The position numbers were made by a program, and so were the translations under genes. Source: Pseudodesulfovibrio portus (GTDB lineage Bacteria > Desulfobacterota > Desulfovibrionia > Desulfovibrionales > Desulfovibrionaceae). Taken from it: a DNA stretch of 64,000 nt. The stretch lies in contig NZ_AP026708.1 of NCBI RefSeq assembly GCF_026000375.1, forward strand, positions 622,501 through 686,500, written 5' to 3'. Shown in pieces: positions 1 through 8,491 of this stretch. Numbering within the stretch: position 1 is the stretch's first letter; the number at the start of each line of letters is the position of its first letter. The notes below the pieces were generated by a model. That model saw only the letters and a program-made list of their open reading frames with translations, ran no database searches and was not told the DNA's origin.

Positions 1-723
1 CAGGACGTAGACCGCCGTCTTGGTGGTGAAGGCGCACATGTACACCGCACCGGCAACCGAAGCCCGGGGGTATGCGTCGGGCAGCCATGCATGCAGGGGC
101 ACCACGGCGGCGTTGACGCAGAATCCGGCCAGGATCAGCCAGTCGTAGAGGTGCGCGCCGGCAGGGTCAACCGCGTTGAAGGCGAAGCTGCCGGTGGCCT
201 TGTACTTGAGCAGCAGGCCGCCGAGCAGGAACAGGCCGCCCACGGTGTGGTAGAGGAAGTACCGGAAACCGGCCCCCACCGACTCCTTGGTCCGCGCCTG
301 CCAGATGAGGAAGGTCGAACCGATGGACATGAGTTCCCAGAACAGGAAGACCGTCAGCAAATCCCCAGCGAACACGCAGCCGAAGCCGCCTGCCACGTAG
401 AGCGATCCGCAGACGAAGTGTCCCCTGTCCTCGACATGCATACCGTATATTGCGCCGATGAAGGCGATGATGGCGAAGACCTGACCGAAGACGATGGACA
501 AAGCGTCCACGCGCCCCAGGAGCAGGGATTGATCGAGGTATTCGATGGCCCCGTAGTTGCCCGGCACGACCGTGAAGATCGAGTACAGGGCCACGAGCGG
601 CGCGATGAGGGCCAACGCGCCCCTGAATGCCTTGTTCATCCACAACTGTGTGGGGACGAACGGCACCAGCAGGGCAAAGGCAAGGAAGGCCATGGAGGGA
701 TGGTAGAACACGCTAGTCTCCAT
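1..723 (-). CDS. Complex I antiporter-like membrane subunit (NuoL/M/N or MrpD family), 3' end outside window
   Basis: The visible 241 codons encode a polytopic membrane protein with repeated hydrophobic helices. It has the features of the proton-pumping antiporter-like subunits of complex I: the helix segment FLFWELMSIGSTFLIW, where the glutamate is expected to be the key TM5 acidic residue, and the HAWLPDAYPRASV segment of the proton channel. It would move protons across the inner membrane, coupled to quinone reduction by the peripheral arm. The ATG at 723 overlaps the stop of the small upstream membrane gene by 11 bases, suggesting translational coupling. It is the last visible gene of the nuo operon and runs off the window, so its full length is unknown. 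Which of L, M or N it replaces cannot be decided here. Confidence 0.85.
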   Translation of the reverse strand, partial: METSVFYHPSMAFLAFALLVPFVPTQLWMNKAFRGALALIAPLVALYSIFTVVPGNYGAIEYLDQSLLLGRVDALSIVFGQVFAIIAFIGAIYGMHVEDRGHFVCGSLYVAGGFGCVFAGDLLTVFLFWELMSIGSTFLIWQARTKESVGAGFRYFLYHTVGGLFLLGGLLLKYKATGSFAFNAVDPAGAHLYDWLILAGFCVNAAVVPLHAWLPDAYPRASVAGAVYMCAFTTKTAVYVL

Positions 724-973
724 AGTAGTCCTCCTTGCGGGCAATGAACGGCTGGATGACCTTCTTCATGATGATGACCATGCCCAGCCCCACGATAAGA
801 CCGAATCCGGCAAAGAACCCGGGGTACTTATCGAGACCGAAGTGCGGATGATGCGTGACAAATGGAACATTGAGCACCAGGAGCACTCCGAGCACGACGA
901 AAAAGATGATTCGCCATGTCTTCCAGTTGTCTCTCCATTTGGCGAGCAGCTCGCCCAATCCATTTTGACTCAT
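713..973 (-). CDS. Small two-helix membrane protein inside the complex I operon
   Basis: This 86-residue protein has two hydrophobic segments, about residues 20-40 (IIFFVVLGVLLVLNV) and 52-70, and a charged C-terminus ending KEDYYGD. It lies between two antiporter-like complex I subunits, 9 bases after the first and overlapping the second by 11, so it is co-translated with pump subunits. I do not recognise a named family. Its position suggests an accessory or supernumerary membrane subunit, or an assembly factor, of this complex I variant. That role is inferred from context alone. Confidence 0.8.
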   Translation of the reverse strand: MSQNGLGELLAKWRDNWKTWRIIFFVVLGVLLVLNVPFVTHHPHFGLDKYPGFFAGFGLIVGLGMVIIMKKVIQPFIARKEDYYGD

Positions 974-982
974 ATATTCCCC

Positions 983-2527
983 CTAGAACTTGCCGAAGAC
1001 GTTGACGAAGTTCAGGAAAGTCTGCGGATACAGACCCAAGAACACCGAGATGAACGCCGTGATGCACAGCGGTATGACCATGGTCAGGGACGGCTCGTTG
1101 AACTGGCCGATGTTCGCCTCCGGCGCGGGCTTCTTGAAGAAGGCGCGGTAGGTGATCGGCACGAAGTAGCCGGCGTTGAGCGCGGTGGACAGCAGCAGCG
1201 CCACCAGAAGCGGCCACTGGTGCGCGTCGAGCGTGCCGTTGACCAGATACCATTTCGAGACGAAGCCGCAGACCGGCGGCATGCCGATCATGGACAGCGA
1301 AGCGATACCGAAGGCAGCGAATGTCAGCGGCATCCTCCGTCCCAGGCCGTCCATGAGGCTGATCTTCTTCAGGTGGCAGGCGACATAAATGGCGCCTGCG
1401 GCCATAAAGAGTGTGATCTTGGAGAAGGCGTGGTGGGCGATATGCATGATGCCGCCCTGTACCGCCGAATCCACCAGCATGGTCACGCCGATGACGACGT
1501 ATGAGAGCTGGGCCACGGTCGAATAGGCCAGCCGGGCCTTGATGTCGTCCTTGGTCAGGGCGATGAACGAGGCCACGGTCAGGGTGAAGGCCGCTATGTA
1601 GGCCGTGCCCAGGCCGACGGACAGGTCTCCGAGCCAGGAGCCCGGCGAACCGATGTAGACCTGGCTCATGGTCAGGGCCGCAGCGGTCTTGGTGCCGAAG
1701 GCGGAAAGCACGATGCGGCTGACACAGAACACGCCCGCCTTAACAACGGCCACCGCGTGCAGCAAGGCCGAGACCGGAGTGGGCGCGACCATGGCCGAAG
1801 GCAGCCAGTTGTGGAAGGGCATGAGCGCCGCCTTGCCGATGCCGAGGATGAACAGCCAGTAGGTCATGGCGACCAGCCTGGGGTGTTCGGCGATGACGTC
1901 GGGCGGGAACATGCCGTTCTGGATGTCCACGAGATTGAAGTCCAGGTGGCCGACCAGCACGTAGGTCAACACCATGGCCGGAAGGAGGAAGAGCTTGGAA
2001 GTACCCATCAGGTAGACGATGTACTTGCGTGCCCCCACCTTGGCTTCCTGGTCCTCGTGGTGATAGACCAGCGGGTACGTGAACACGGTGATGACCTCGT
2101 AGAAGAGGTACAGCGTGAACACGTTGGCGGACAGGGCCACACCCACGGCGCCGAAAATGGCCACCGCGAAGCAGATGTAGTACCGGGTCTGCGCATGTTC
2201 GTTGAGTCCCCGCATGTAGCCGATGTTGTAGCTGGTCACGAGGAACCAGAGGAACGTGGCGATCAGGGCGAAGACCATGGCCAGCCCGTCCGCCGCAAAG
2301 GCTATCGTGATGCCGGGGAGAATGGTGGTTACTTTGTAATACAGGACCTGGCCGGCGAGGACTTTCGGGATCATCGCGGCGACGGAACCGAATGCCAGAA
2401 ACGCGCCGATGAAGCTGAACGCCTCGCGCCGGTTCTCCTCTCCCCTTCCGAGGTAGATGAAGAGCGGCACGAGCAGAGTGATCACCACCGGCAGAAGAAT
2501 TTGACTATTTATAGTTACGCCTTCCAT
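983..2527 (-). CDS. Complex I / Mrp-type antiporter-like subunit (NuoN/M or MrpD family)
   Basis: This is a 514-residue polytopic inner-membrane protein of about 14 helices. It carries the proton-conducting complex I hallmarks: LYLFYEVITVFTYPLVYH with the conserved glutamate near residue 145, a lysine-bearing helix, and FHNWLPSAMVAPTPVSALLHAV, the conserved discontinuous-helix region. It is one of the pump modules that couple quinone reduction to proton (or sodium) export. It starts 2 bases after the nuoK stop and is followed by a small membrane protein and a second antiporter-like gene. The family is certain; assignment to L, M or N is not, since these paralogues differ mainly in termini and phylogeny. 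Confidence 0.9.
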   Translation of the reverse strand: MEGVTINSQILLPVVITLLVPLFIYLGRGEENRREAFSFIGAFLAFGSVAAMIPKVLAGQVLYYKVTTILPGITIAFAADGLAMVFALIATFLWFLVTSYNIGYMRGLNEHAQTRYYICFAVAIFGAVGVALSANVFTLYLFYEVITVFTYPLVYHHEDQEAKVGARKYIVYLMGTSKLFLLPAMVLTYVLVGHLDFNLVDIQNGMFPPDVIAEHPRLVAMTYWLFILGIGKAALMPFHNWLPSAMVAPTPVSALLHAVAVVKAGVFCVSRIVLSAFGTKTAAALTMSQVYIGSPGSWLGDLSVGLGTAYIAAFTLTVASFIALTKDDIKARLAYSTVAQLSYVVIGVTMLVDSAVQGGIMHIAHHAFSKITLFMAAGAIYVACHLKKISLMDGLGRRMPLTFAAFGIASLSMIGMPPVCGFVSKWYLVNGTLDAHQWPLLVALLLSTALNAGYFVPITYRAFFKKPAPEANIGQFNEPSLTMVIPLCITAFISVFLGLYPQTFLNFVNVFGKF

Positions 2528-2529
2528 AG

Positions 2530-2838
2530 CTATTCCTTCAAAGTAGTGATGTCACTGGTTTTGGCGGATTTGAATCGCCGTGCGACGACGACGATCATGG
2601 CCAGGACCAGCGTGGCCTCGGCTGCGGCGAGCCCCATGACGAACAGGGTGCCGAGCTGGCCGAGGACCGCACTGAAGTCCGTGAGCTGCGCGGCCGCCAC
2701 CATGGACAGCCCCGCGCCGTTGAGCATCAGTTCCACCGAGATCAGCATGCCGACAAGGCTCCGGCGCTGCGTGAGGCCGAACAGGCCCGCGCACAGGAGC
2801 AGCAAAGATACGATTTGATACAGGGTCAGAGCACTCAT
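2530..2838 (-). CDS. nuoK: NADH-quinone oxidoreductase subunit K
   Basis: At 102 residues this matches NuoK, a three-helix membrane subunit between the quinone site and the antiporter modules. The helix with LVGMLISVELMLNGAGL contains the conserved membrane-buried glutamate of the family, and AAAEATLVLAMIV holds the second one. It begins immediately after the nuoJ stop (2839) and ends 2 bases before the antiporter-like gene. Length, order and motif agree. Confidence 0.96.
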   Translation of the reverse strand: MSALTLYQIVSLLLLCAGLFGLTQRRSLVGMLISVELMLNGAGLSMVAAAQLTDFSAVLGQLGTLFVMGLAAAEATLVLAMIVVVARRFKSAKTSDITTLKE

Positions 2839-3348
2839 CTATTTCTTCCCCCTCTTTTCCCAGGTCAGGAGCACGGCTCCGGACATGGCTACCATGAGGA
2901 TGACCGAGATCAGCTCAAAGGGCAGGAAGTACGATCCCAAAAGGCCGTCGCCGAGCTGCTTGATGGTCACCTCGACGGGAACGGCCACGGAGTCGACCGG
3001 CTTCTTCATGACCAGCCAGCCCAGAAGGGCCGCCGGGGCGAGGGTCGCCGCCAGACCGTATACATAGGTCTTCATGGGGGCCTTGCCGGATTCGTCGCCG
3101 CCCTTCTCCGCGCGGGTCAGCATGACCGCGAAGAAGATCAGGACGGAGACCGCGCCCACGTAGATGAGCAGCTGCATGAAGGCCATAAACGGCGTTGCCA
3201 GCAGCAGGTACATCCCGGCCACGCCGACCAGCGTCGTGATCAGGCCGACCAGGGCGCGGACCAGGCTGGAACTCGATACGGCGAGTATGGCCCCGCCGAG
3301 AATGACGAGGGTGTAAACGCCAAATGCCACTTTTGCCATGACTTCCAT
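2839..3348 (-). CDS. nuoJ: NADH-quinone oxidoreductase subunit J
   Basis: A 169-residue membrane subunit with five hydrophobic helices, including the GAVSVLIFFAVMLT segment of NuoJ (TM3, the pi-bulge helix that links the quinone chamber to proton transfer). I chose the ATG at 3348 (MEVMAKVAFG). The longer frame upstream is arginine/proline-rich sequence antisense to the nuoI tail. The start lies 1 base after the nuoI stop, giving tight coupling. The C-terminus is lysine-rich (WEKRGKK). Confidence 0.93.
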   Translation of the reverse strand: MEVMAKVAFGVYTLVILGGAILAVSSSSLVRALVGLITTLVGVAGMYLLLATPFMAFMQLLIYVGAVSVLIFFAVMLTRAEKGGDESGKAPMKTYVYGLAATLAPAALLGWLVMKKPVDSVAVPVEVTIKQLGDGLLGSYFLPFELISVILMVAMSGAVLLTWEKRGKK

Positions 3349-3349
3349 A

Positions 3350-3940
3350 TTACGCCTCCTTCTCCGCCGCGGCCGGGGCCTCGGGTTTGGGCGCCGGAGC
3401 AGCCGCAGGCATTTCATTGGCCTGCTCCTTGAGCCGGGCGAGAAGATCGATTTTCATCTCCTTCCGGGAAGTCGCGACCCAATACACATTATTAGAGAAC
3501 TTGAGCGACTTTGCCGGGCAGTTGTCGATGCATGTGCCGCACAGCGAACACAAGGTGTAGTCGTACTTGAACTTGGCCGGATTCTTGGGGGCCTTGGGCT
3601 TCTTGACCTTTTCCCCTGCTTCCTCGGCGGCCTTCATGGCCGCTTCCTCTTCCGGCGTGGGCTTGGGAGCCTTCTGCTTGACGACCGTCAGACATCTGCT
3701 CGGGCAGTTGGTCACGCACATCATGCAGGAGATGCACTTGGGCGTGGCCGGGTCCTTGGGCTTGCCGATAAGCTCGACATGCCCACCGTATGTCTGCAGA
3801 TTCTCGTCGTCGATGACCTGACGCGGATAGTGAACCGTGATCAGGGGCTTGCAGAAGTACTTGCCCGTGATCTTCAGCCCGACGAGCAGGCTCCAACAGT
3901 CGAGAATCGGCTGAATTACATTTTCTTTGAATTTACCCAT
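3350..3940 (-). CDS. nuoI: NADH-quinone oxidoreductase subunit I, two [4Fe-4S] clusters
   Basis: A 196-residue ferredoxin-like subunit with two CxxCxxCxxxCP motifs: Cys69/72/75/79 and Cys131/134/137/141. It carries clusters N6a and N6b, which pass electrons toward NuoB. The linker between the motifs is longer than usual and is rich in Lys, Ala and Glu (about residues 88-123), and the C-terminus is an Ala-Pro-rich tail. Both look like lineage insertions rather than damage. It sits between nuoH (10 bases upstream) and nuoJ. Confidence 0.95.
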   Translation of the reverse strand: MGKFKENVIQPILDCWSLLVGLKITGKYFCKPLITVHYPRQVIDDENLQTYGGHVELIGKPKDPATPKCISCMMCVTNCPSRCLTVVKQKAPKPTPEEEAAMKAAEEAGEKVKKPKAPKNPAKFKYDYTLCSLCGTCIDNCPAKSLKFSNNVYWVATSRKEMKIDLLARLKEQANEMPAAAPAPKPEAPAAAEKEA

Positions 3941-3950
3941 AATTATCCCC

Positions 3951-4925
3951 CTACAACTTCATGATCAGCGCTGTGGCCAACAGGTTGAATGTGGCCAGTG
4001 GCAGCAACCATTTCCAGTTGATGTTCAGCAGCTGGTCAAACCGAACGCGGGGGAAGGTCCAACGAGCCCAGACCATTAAGGAAAGCAATGCGTACGTCTT
4101 GATGAGCATCCACCACCACCCCTCGATGCCGGGGATGGGCCCGTGGAACCCGCCCAGGAACAGGACGGAGCACACGGAACACATGACGACCATGTAGCCG
4201 TACTCGGCCATGAAGAAGAGGCCGAAGCCCATGGATGAGTACTCGGTATGGAAACCGGCGGTCAGTTCGGACTCGGCCTCGGCCAGGTCGAACGGTGCGC
4301 GGTTGGTCTCACCGAACATGGCGATAATGAAGATGATGAAGGCCAGCGGCTGCTTCCAGATGATCCAGTTGCCGATGTGCCCGGCCTGCATGGAGGTGAT
4401 GTCCACCAGGCTCAGGGAGCCGGTCATGAAGGATATGGCCAATACGGTCAGCAGCAGCGGAATCTCGTAGGCCACCGTCTGGGAGACGGCACGGGCCGCG
4501 CCGAGAACGCCCCATTTGTTGTTGGAGGCCCAGCCTGCCAGGATGACGGCCAGCCCGTTGAAGCTGGAGAACGCCAGGATGAGCAGCAGGGCGAGGTTGA
4601 CGTCCATTCCCGTCAGCATGGGGCCGTACGGGATGGGCATGAAGAGCAGCAGCACCGGGATCATGGACAGGATCGGGGCCAGCCAGTAGAGGACGGCGTC
4701 CGCGTTGTCCGGGGTCAGGAGCTGTTTGCCCATGAGTTTCAAACCATCGATAAGCGGCTGAAGAGTGCCGTGGGGGCCGACCTCGAAGGGGCCGGGACGA
4801 CGCTGGATGTGGCCCGCGAACTTGCGCTCGAAGTAGACCCACACCAAGGCGTTGATGCCCAGCCAGACCATGGAGGCGACGGCGGCGATGATCAGCGGCA
4901 ATATGTATTGCATGAATACGTTCAT
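3951..4925 (-). CDS. nuoH: NADH-quinone oxidoreductase subunit H
   Basis: A 324-residue membrane subunit that forms the quinone-binding chamber where the peripheral and membrane arms meet. Visible NuoH signatures include RRPGPFEVGPHG near residue 41, the acidic loop FGETNRAPFDLAEAESELTAGFH (about residues 205-227), and RVRFDQLL near the C-terminus. It has about eight hydrophobic helices. It starts 9 bases after the nuoD stop and is co-transcribed with it. Confidence 0.96.
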   Translation of the reverse strand: MNVFMQYILPLIIAAVASMVWLGINALVWVYFERKFAGHIQRRPGPFEVGPHGTLQPLIDGLKLMGKQLLTPDNADAVLYWLAPILSMIPVLLLFMPIPYGPMLTGMDVNLALLLILAFSSFNGLAVILAGWASNNKWGVLGAARAVSQTVAYEIPLLLTVLAISFMTGSLSLVDITSMQAGHIGNWIIWKQPLAFIIFIIAMFGETNRAPFDLAEAESELTAGFHTEYSSMGFGLFFMAEYGYMVVMCSVCSVLFLGGFHGPIPGIEGWWWMLIKTYALLSLMVWARWTFPRVRFDQLLNINWKWLLPLATFNLLATALIMKL

Positions 4926-4934
4926 TGATCCTAC

Positions 4935-6107
4935 CTACCTGTCGATTTCGGGGATAATCAGGTCAAGGCTTCCCAGGATGGCGACGGCGTCGGCCAGGAT
5001 GGTGCCCGTGGCAGCCTCGGCGAACGCGCTCAGATTGGAAAAGCCCGGTGCGCGCAACTTGACGCGGTAAGGGACCTTGCTTCCGTCGGAAACGGCATGG
5101 ATGCCGATCTTGCCTCGTGCGCCTTCCACGTTGAAGTACGCCTCGCCCGCCGGCGGCTTCATGGACGGCTTGGGAGCCTTGTCCACGATATGCTTGCCTT
5201 CGGCGGAGTCCAGCTGCTCCAGAGCCTGCTCGATGATGCGCATGGACTGCTCCATCTCCGCGACACGAACCAGGTAACGCCCGGCCGAACAGCAGGAATC
5301 CTGCGTGGGGATTTCGAAGTCGAAGCGATCATACACGGAGTACGGCTCGTCCTTGCGCAGGTCGTAGGGAACGCCCGCACCGCGGACCACGGGACCGGTG
5401 CAGCCGTAGCGGCGGCACATGTCCTGATCCATGATGCCGATGCCCTCGATGCGCCGACGCAGAATGATGTTGTCCGTGACGAGGTCCTTGTACATGGGGA
5501 GCCGTTCCCTGAAGTGCGGGATGAACGCTTTCATCATCTCGATGCACTTGTCGTCGAGATCCATCTGGACCCCGCCGACGCGGAAATTGCTGTAGGTCAG
5601 CCTGGAGGCCGACGGCCTCTGCAGGATGTCCAGCAACATCTCACGATCATCGAACGCGTACATGATCGGGGTGAACGCGCCCAGGTCGAGGATGTAGGCC
5701 CCCCACCACAACAGGTGGGAAGTCAGGCGGTTGAATTCGGTCATGATGACGCGAAGGTATTCCGCCCTTTCGGGAATCTCGATTCCCATCAGTTTTTCGA
5801 CCGCGCCCACGTAGGCCCAGTTCCAGGCCATGGCGTGTCCGTAGTCGACGCGACCCATGTTGGGGATGAAGCCTCCCCAGGTCTGGGTCTCGCCCATTTT
5901 TTCATGCATGCGGTGCAGGTAACCCAAGACGGGTTCGGCGCGGACGATGTATTCGCCGTCCACCTCGATCACGATTCGCAGAACGCCATGCGTTGACGGA
6001 TGCTGCGGACCCATGTTGATGATCAAGGTATCGTCCTGCTTTCCGGCCTCGAACTTCTGGGTGTAGAAGTCACCCTTCATCTGTTCTAAATTTTGGTAAG
6101 CCGACAT
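4935..6107 (-). CDS. nuoD: NADH-quinone oxidoreductase subunit D (49-kDa, hydrogenase-like)
   Basis: A 390-residue soluble subunit of the Q-module, homologous to the large subunit of NiFe hydrogenases. The N-terminus has the family motif MGPQHPSTHGVLR (about residue 32), where the histidine loop binds quinone. GYLHRMHEK and a C-terminal FAEAATGTILAD...LGSLDLIIPEIDR follow, as in NuoD. The hydrogenase nickel cysteines are absent, as expected. It is separate from nuoC here, 42 bases downstream, not fused as in E. coli. Confidence 0.96.
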   Translation of the reverse strand: MSAYQNLEQMKGDFYTQKFEAGKQDDTLIINMGPQHPSTHGVLRIVIEVDGEYIVRAEPVLGYLHRMHEKMGETQTWGGFIPNMGRVDYGHAMAWNWAYVGAVEKLMGIEIPERAEYLRVIMTEFNRLTSHLLWWGAYILDLGAFTPIMYAFDDREMLLDILQRPSASRLTYSNFRVGGVQMDLDDKCIEMMKAFIPHFRERLPMYKDLVTDNIILRRRIEGIGIMDQDMCRRYGCTGPVVRGAGVPYDLRKDEPYSVYDRFDFEIPTQDSCCSAGRYLVRVAEMEQSMRIIEQALEQLDSAEGKHIVDKAPKPSMKPPAGEAYFNVEGARGKIGIHAVSDGSKVPYRVKLRAPGFSNLSAFAEAATGTILADAVAILGSLDLIIPEIDR

Positions 6108-6149
6108 ATACTCTCAGTCCGGTTTTTAATACCGACCGGTTGCCCCGGC

Positions 6150-6680
6150 CTACGCATCGGAGGCCTCCTCGGCCTCCTCCTCAGCTGCAAACAATGCCTC
6201 CACTTCCGCAGAGCAGGTCACGACCTCGCCGAGGCTGAGCACGTCCTTGATGGACTTGCGAACCTTGTCGGTCTTGACCAGCGGATGGACGTCCACGTCC
6301 TCGGCCGGCATCAGAAGCGGCACGAGATTGGGATTGCCCTCGAAGTTGATGCCGTGGAAGTCGCGGGTCTCCCGCTCATGCCACTCGGCACCCTGGAAAA
6401 TGGAAGCGATGGACGGGACCACCGGGTTGTCCCGGCTGACGAGGACCCGGAGCACGATCCGTTCCTCAACGTTCCACCTATTAAAATGATAGTGCACCAA
6501 AAATCCCTCTTCAAAGTCCATGGCAAGGACGTCTTCGAGGGAATACTCGGCTTCATACAGCTTCCTGGCGGCCTTGACGATCTGGCCGGGTGCCAGGAAA
6601 ACGGACCAGACGTGCCCGGTCGCACCCTTGTCCTGTTTGGCGACGCATTGGGTCGCCACGCCTTCAAGCACTTGCAACAT
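6150..6680 (-). CDS. nuoC: NADH-quinone oxidoreductase subunit C (30-kDa)
   Basis: A 176-residue peripheral-arm subunit with the 30-kDa signature ERETRDFHGINFEGNP (about residues 102-117) preceded by IFQGAEWHE. It scaffolds NuoB and NuoD. The C-terminus is an acidic extension (EVEALFAAEEEAEEASDA). The ATG at 6680 lies 3 bases after the nuoB stop and is preceded by a GGAGGG ribosome-binding site inside the nuoB end. Confidence 0.93.
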   Translation of the reverse strand: MLQVLEGVATQCVAKQDKGATGHVWSVFLAPGQIVKAARKLYEAEYSLEDVLAMDFEEGFLVHYHFNRWNVEERIVLRVLVSRDNPVVPSIASIFQGAEWHERETRDFHGINFEGNPNLVPLLMPAEDVDVHPLVKTDKVRKSIKDVLSLGEVVTCSAEVEALFAAEEEAEEASDA

Positions 6681-6683
6681 ATC

Positions 6684-7229
6684 CTAGCCCTCCACCTTGG
6701 CGGCCACGGGCCACCAACGTTTGCCGGTTATCAGGCGCTGCAGCTCGAAGAAACCTTCCAGGAGCCCCTCGGGCCTGGGCGGACAGCCGGGAACGTACAC
6801 GTCGACGGGAATCAGCGTATCCACGCCCTCGATGACGTTGTAGTTGTCCTTGATCTTGAAAGGACCGCCGGAAATGGCACAGTTGCCCATGGCGATGACC
6901 CACTTGGGTCCGGGCATCTGCTCATACAGCCGGACGACCGAAGGAGCCATCTTCTTGGTCACGGTGCCGGCCACGATCATGACGTCCGACTGACGCGGGG
7001 AGGGCCGGAAGACTTCCGCCCCGAACCGGGCCATGTCGAACCGGGCCATGCCGGTGGCCATCATCTCGATGGCGCAGCACGCAAGCCCGAAGGTCATGGG
7101 CCACAGGGACATGGATCGACAGACGTCGAAAATGTCCTGGGCCAACTGGAGGTTGACGATGGGCGGGTCCATATGATGGTTGCCCGCCGTCAGATACTCC
7201 TTTTGCACTACTGAATCCTGCGCGGCCAT
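6684..7229 (-). CDS. nuoB: NADH-quinone oxidoreductase subunit B, [4Fe-4S] cluster N2
   Basis: A 181-residue subunit that holds cluster N2, the electron donor to quinone. The four ligands are visible: tandem Cys51-Cys52 ([13 protein letters not shown]), Cys117 (MGNCAISGG) and Cys149 (PGCPPRPEG). I chose the ATG at 7229 (MAAQDSVV), which has an AAGGGG ribosome-binding site 7 bases upstream. A start at 7250 is also open but less well placed. The start overlaps the nuoA end by 22 bases. Confidence 0.95.
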   Translation of the reverse strand: MAAQDSVVQKEYLTAGNHHMDPPIVNLQLAQDIFDVCRSMSLWPMTFGLACCAIEMMATGMARFDMARFGAEVFRPSPRQSDVMIVAGTVTKKMAPSVVRLYEQMPGPKWVIAMGNCAISGGPFKIKDNYNVIEGVDTLIPVDVYVPGCPPRPEGLLEGFFELQRLITGKRWWPVAAKVEG

Positions 7230-7585
7230 GTAAACACCCCTTTCGCCCAAAAATAAATGACGGAAAGAATAAGAAATAACAGGAAGATGAAAACCTTTAC
7301 AAAGGGAACCACGCCTTCGGCGTCGCCGTAGGCTGCGGAAACCGGAAACAGGTAAAGGACATCAACATCGAAGGCGAGAAAGATCAGGGCGTATACATAA
7401 TAGGAAACGCCCCACCTCGACCACGAGCTGCCATAGGGAACCATGCCGCACTCGTACGGCATACCGACATCCCCGCCCCGTGCTTTGGGGCTGAGCAGCA
7501 CTGCTAGGATTAAGGGCCCGACGGCAAAGAGCAGGCCGGCGAGCAAAAACAGAACGATAGCAAAATGTAGCCAGTCGAAAACCAT
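7208..7585 (-). CDS. nuoA: NADH-quinone oxidoreductase subunit A
   Basis: A 125-residue three-helix membrane subunit and the first gene of the operon. Family signatures are [19 protein letters not shown] (the loop near residues 37-55 with the conserved Cys at the quinone channel) and the second-helix segment [13 protein letters not shown]. An AGGATG ribosome-binding site precedes the ATG. The operon promoter should lie in the 7586-7921 gap, but no clear consensus is visible there. Confidence 0.96.
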   Translation of the reverse strand: MVFDWLHFAIVLFLLAGLLFAVGPLILAVLLSPKARGGDVGMPYECGMVPYGSSWSRWGVSYYVYALIFLAFDVDVLYLFPVSAAYGDAEGVVPFVKVFIFLLFLILSVIYFWAKGVFTWPRRIQ

Positions 7586-7921
7586 ACCCCATCCTTTGGC
7601 TGAAAATTGCGTAAAACTCTGAAAACACTTTTTTCCGAGAGTTAACGAACTCCATGCCCCTAAATAAAGGGTAAGTCAAGCACCTTGCTCTTTTTTTCGC
7701 TAAGTACCTACCTCATAAGTATGTAATTTTCTTGACTCTGACACCCTCTATAGAATGTCGCGATAAATGCGGCAAAGCTAATTGTTGCGAGCTGAATTTC
7801 CGACTGTCGCGTAAGGAAAACGAGGCGAAAGGCCTCACCGCAGTCGTGCCCAAAAAAAGCAGGAAGAGACGAATAAGGAATTGAGCGGCGTGATTGGGCG
7901 GAAGGGAAAGGGAGCTCCTTT
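7586..7921. other. Intergenic gap upstream of nuoA
   Basis: This 336-base AT-richer stretch has no credible gene. On the minus strand there is a TTGACT hexamer (7674-7679) that could be a -35 box for the nuo operon, but the sequence 17 bases downstream is a poor -10 match. Around 7801-7846 there is a stem-loop (outer arms CGACTG/CAGTCG, inner hairpin GAGGC/GCCTC) described as a possible terminator for the gene at 7922. Confidence 0.5.
7801..7846 (-). terminator. Possible stem-loop terminator after the comB-GGDEF operon
   Basis: On the minus strand, downstream of the gene ending at 7922, an inner hairpin GAGGC-CTTTC-GCCTC (7822-7836) is followed by GTTTTCC. It is enclosed by outer arms CGACTG (7841-7846) and CAGTCG (7801-7806). 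The U-run is short, so this is only a candidate terminator. Confidence 0.35.
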
Positions 7922-8470
7922 CTACCGGGGGACAAAAACAATGTTGTAGCACGCCCTGGGGCGTGTGGTGGGCGGGATGCGGTACACTCCAGGCTCGGCA
8001 TCCAGGGTGTACATGGTCATGCGCAACCCATGCTCTCCATTGTGGATGTCGTACTGAGGAGCCTTCTCGATCAGTTTCCACTCGGGGAGCGATTGCATAA
8101 TCTGAGTGTAACCGCCGTCCACGGTATAATGAAAAAAGAAATACACCCTGGCCGGGGCAAACATCTCAAACTCCACCGCAGTTCCGGCAGGAGGCCTGTG
8201 AATTCCCTGAAACAAAAGGCCACCCAACATCTCCTCGGGGATGACGTCGTATGTATAGCACCGGTCCAGATGCTGATAGACGCCCACCTCCATTACATCG
8301 AAGCTATATTTGTGACCTGGGTGGATATGAACTTTTACCAACTTCTCAGCATCGCGGACGGCATCCGCATCCGGCAGCCGATCGCAATCCTCATGAAATA
8401 AAAAAAACACCGCACCGCCGACGAGAACGACGGCAATCATCAGAATGACCATGCATCGTTTGAATTTCAT
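7922..8470 (-). CDS. Hypothetical protein with N-terminal membrane anchor
   Basis: A 182-residue protein starting MKFKRCMVILMIAVVLVGGAVFF, a basic N-terminus plus one hydrophobic helix, so it is probably exported or anchored with the rest in the periplasm. The remainder is a mixed, beta-rich sequence with scattered aromatics and several Cys but no motif I recognise. It starts 21 bases after the diguanylate cyclase stop and so is probably the third gene of that operon. Function unknown. Confidence 0.75.
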   Translation of the reverse strand: MKFKRCMVILMIAVVLVGGAVFFLFHEDCDRLPDADAVRDAEKLVKVHIHPGHKYSFDVMEVGVYQHLDRCYTYDVIPEEMLGGLLFQGIHRPPAGTAVEFEMFAPARVYFFFHYTVDGGYTQIMQSLPEWKLIEKAPQYDIHNGEHGLRMTMYTLDAEPGVYRIPPTTRPRACYNIVFVPR

Positions 8471-8491
8471 GAGACGGAACCGGGCATGAAG

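Noticed and set aside
7651-7679. A TTGACT box upstream of nuoA as the operon promoter
   Set aside because: No acceptable -10 box lies 15-19 bases downstream, so it is not listed as a promoter.
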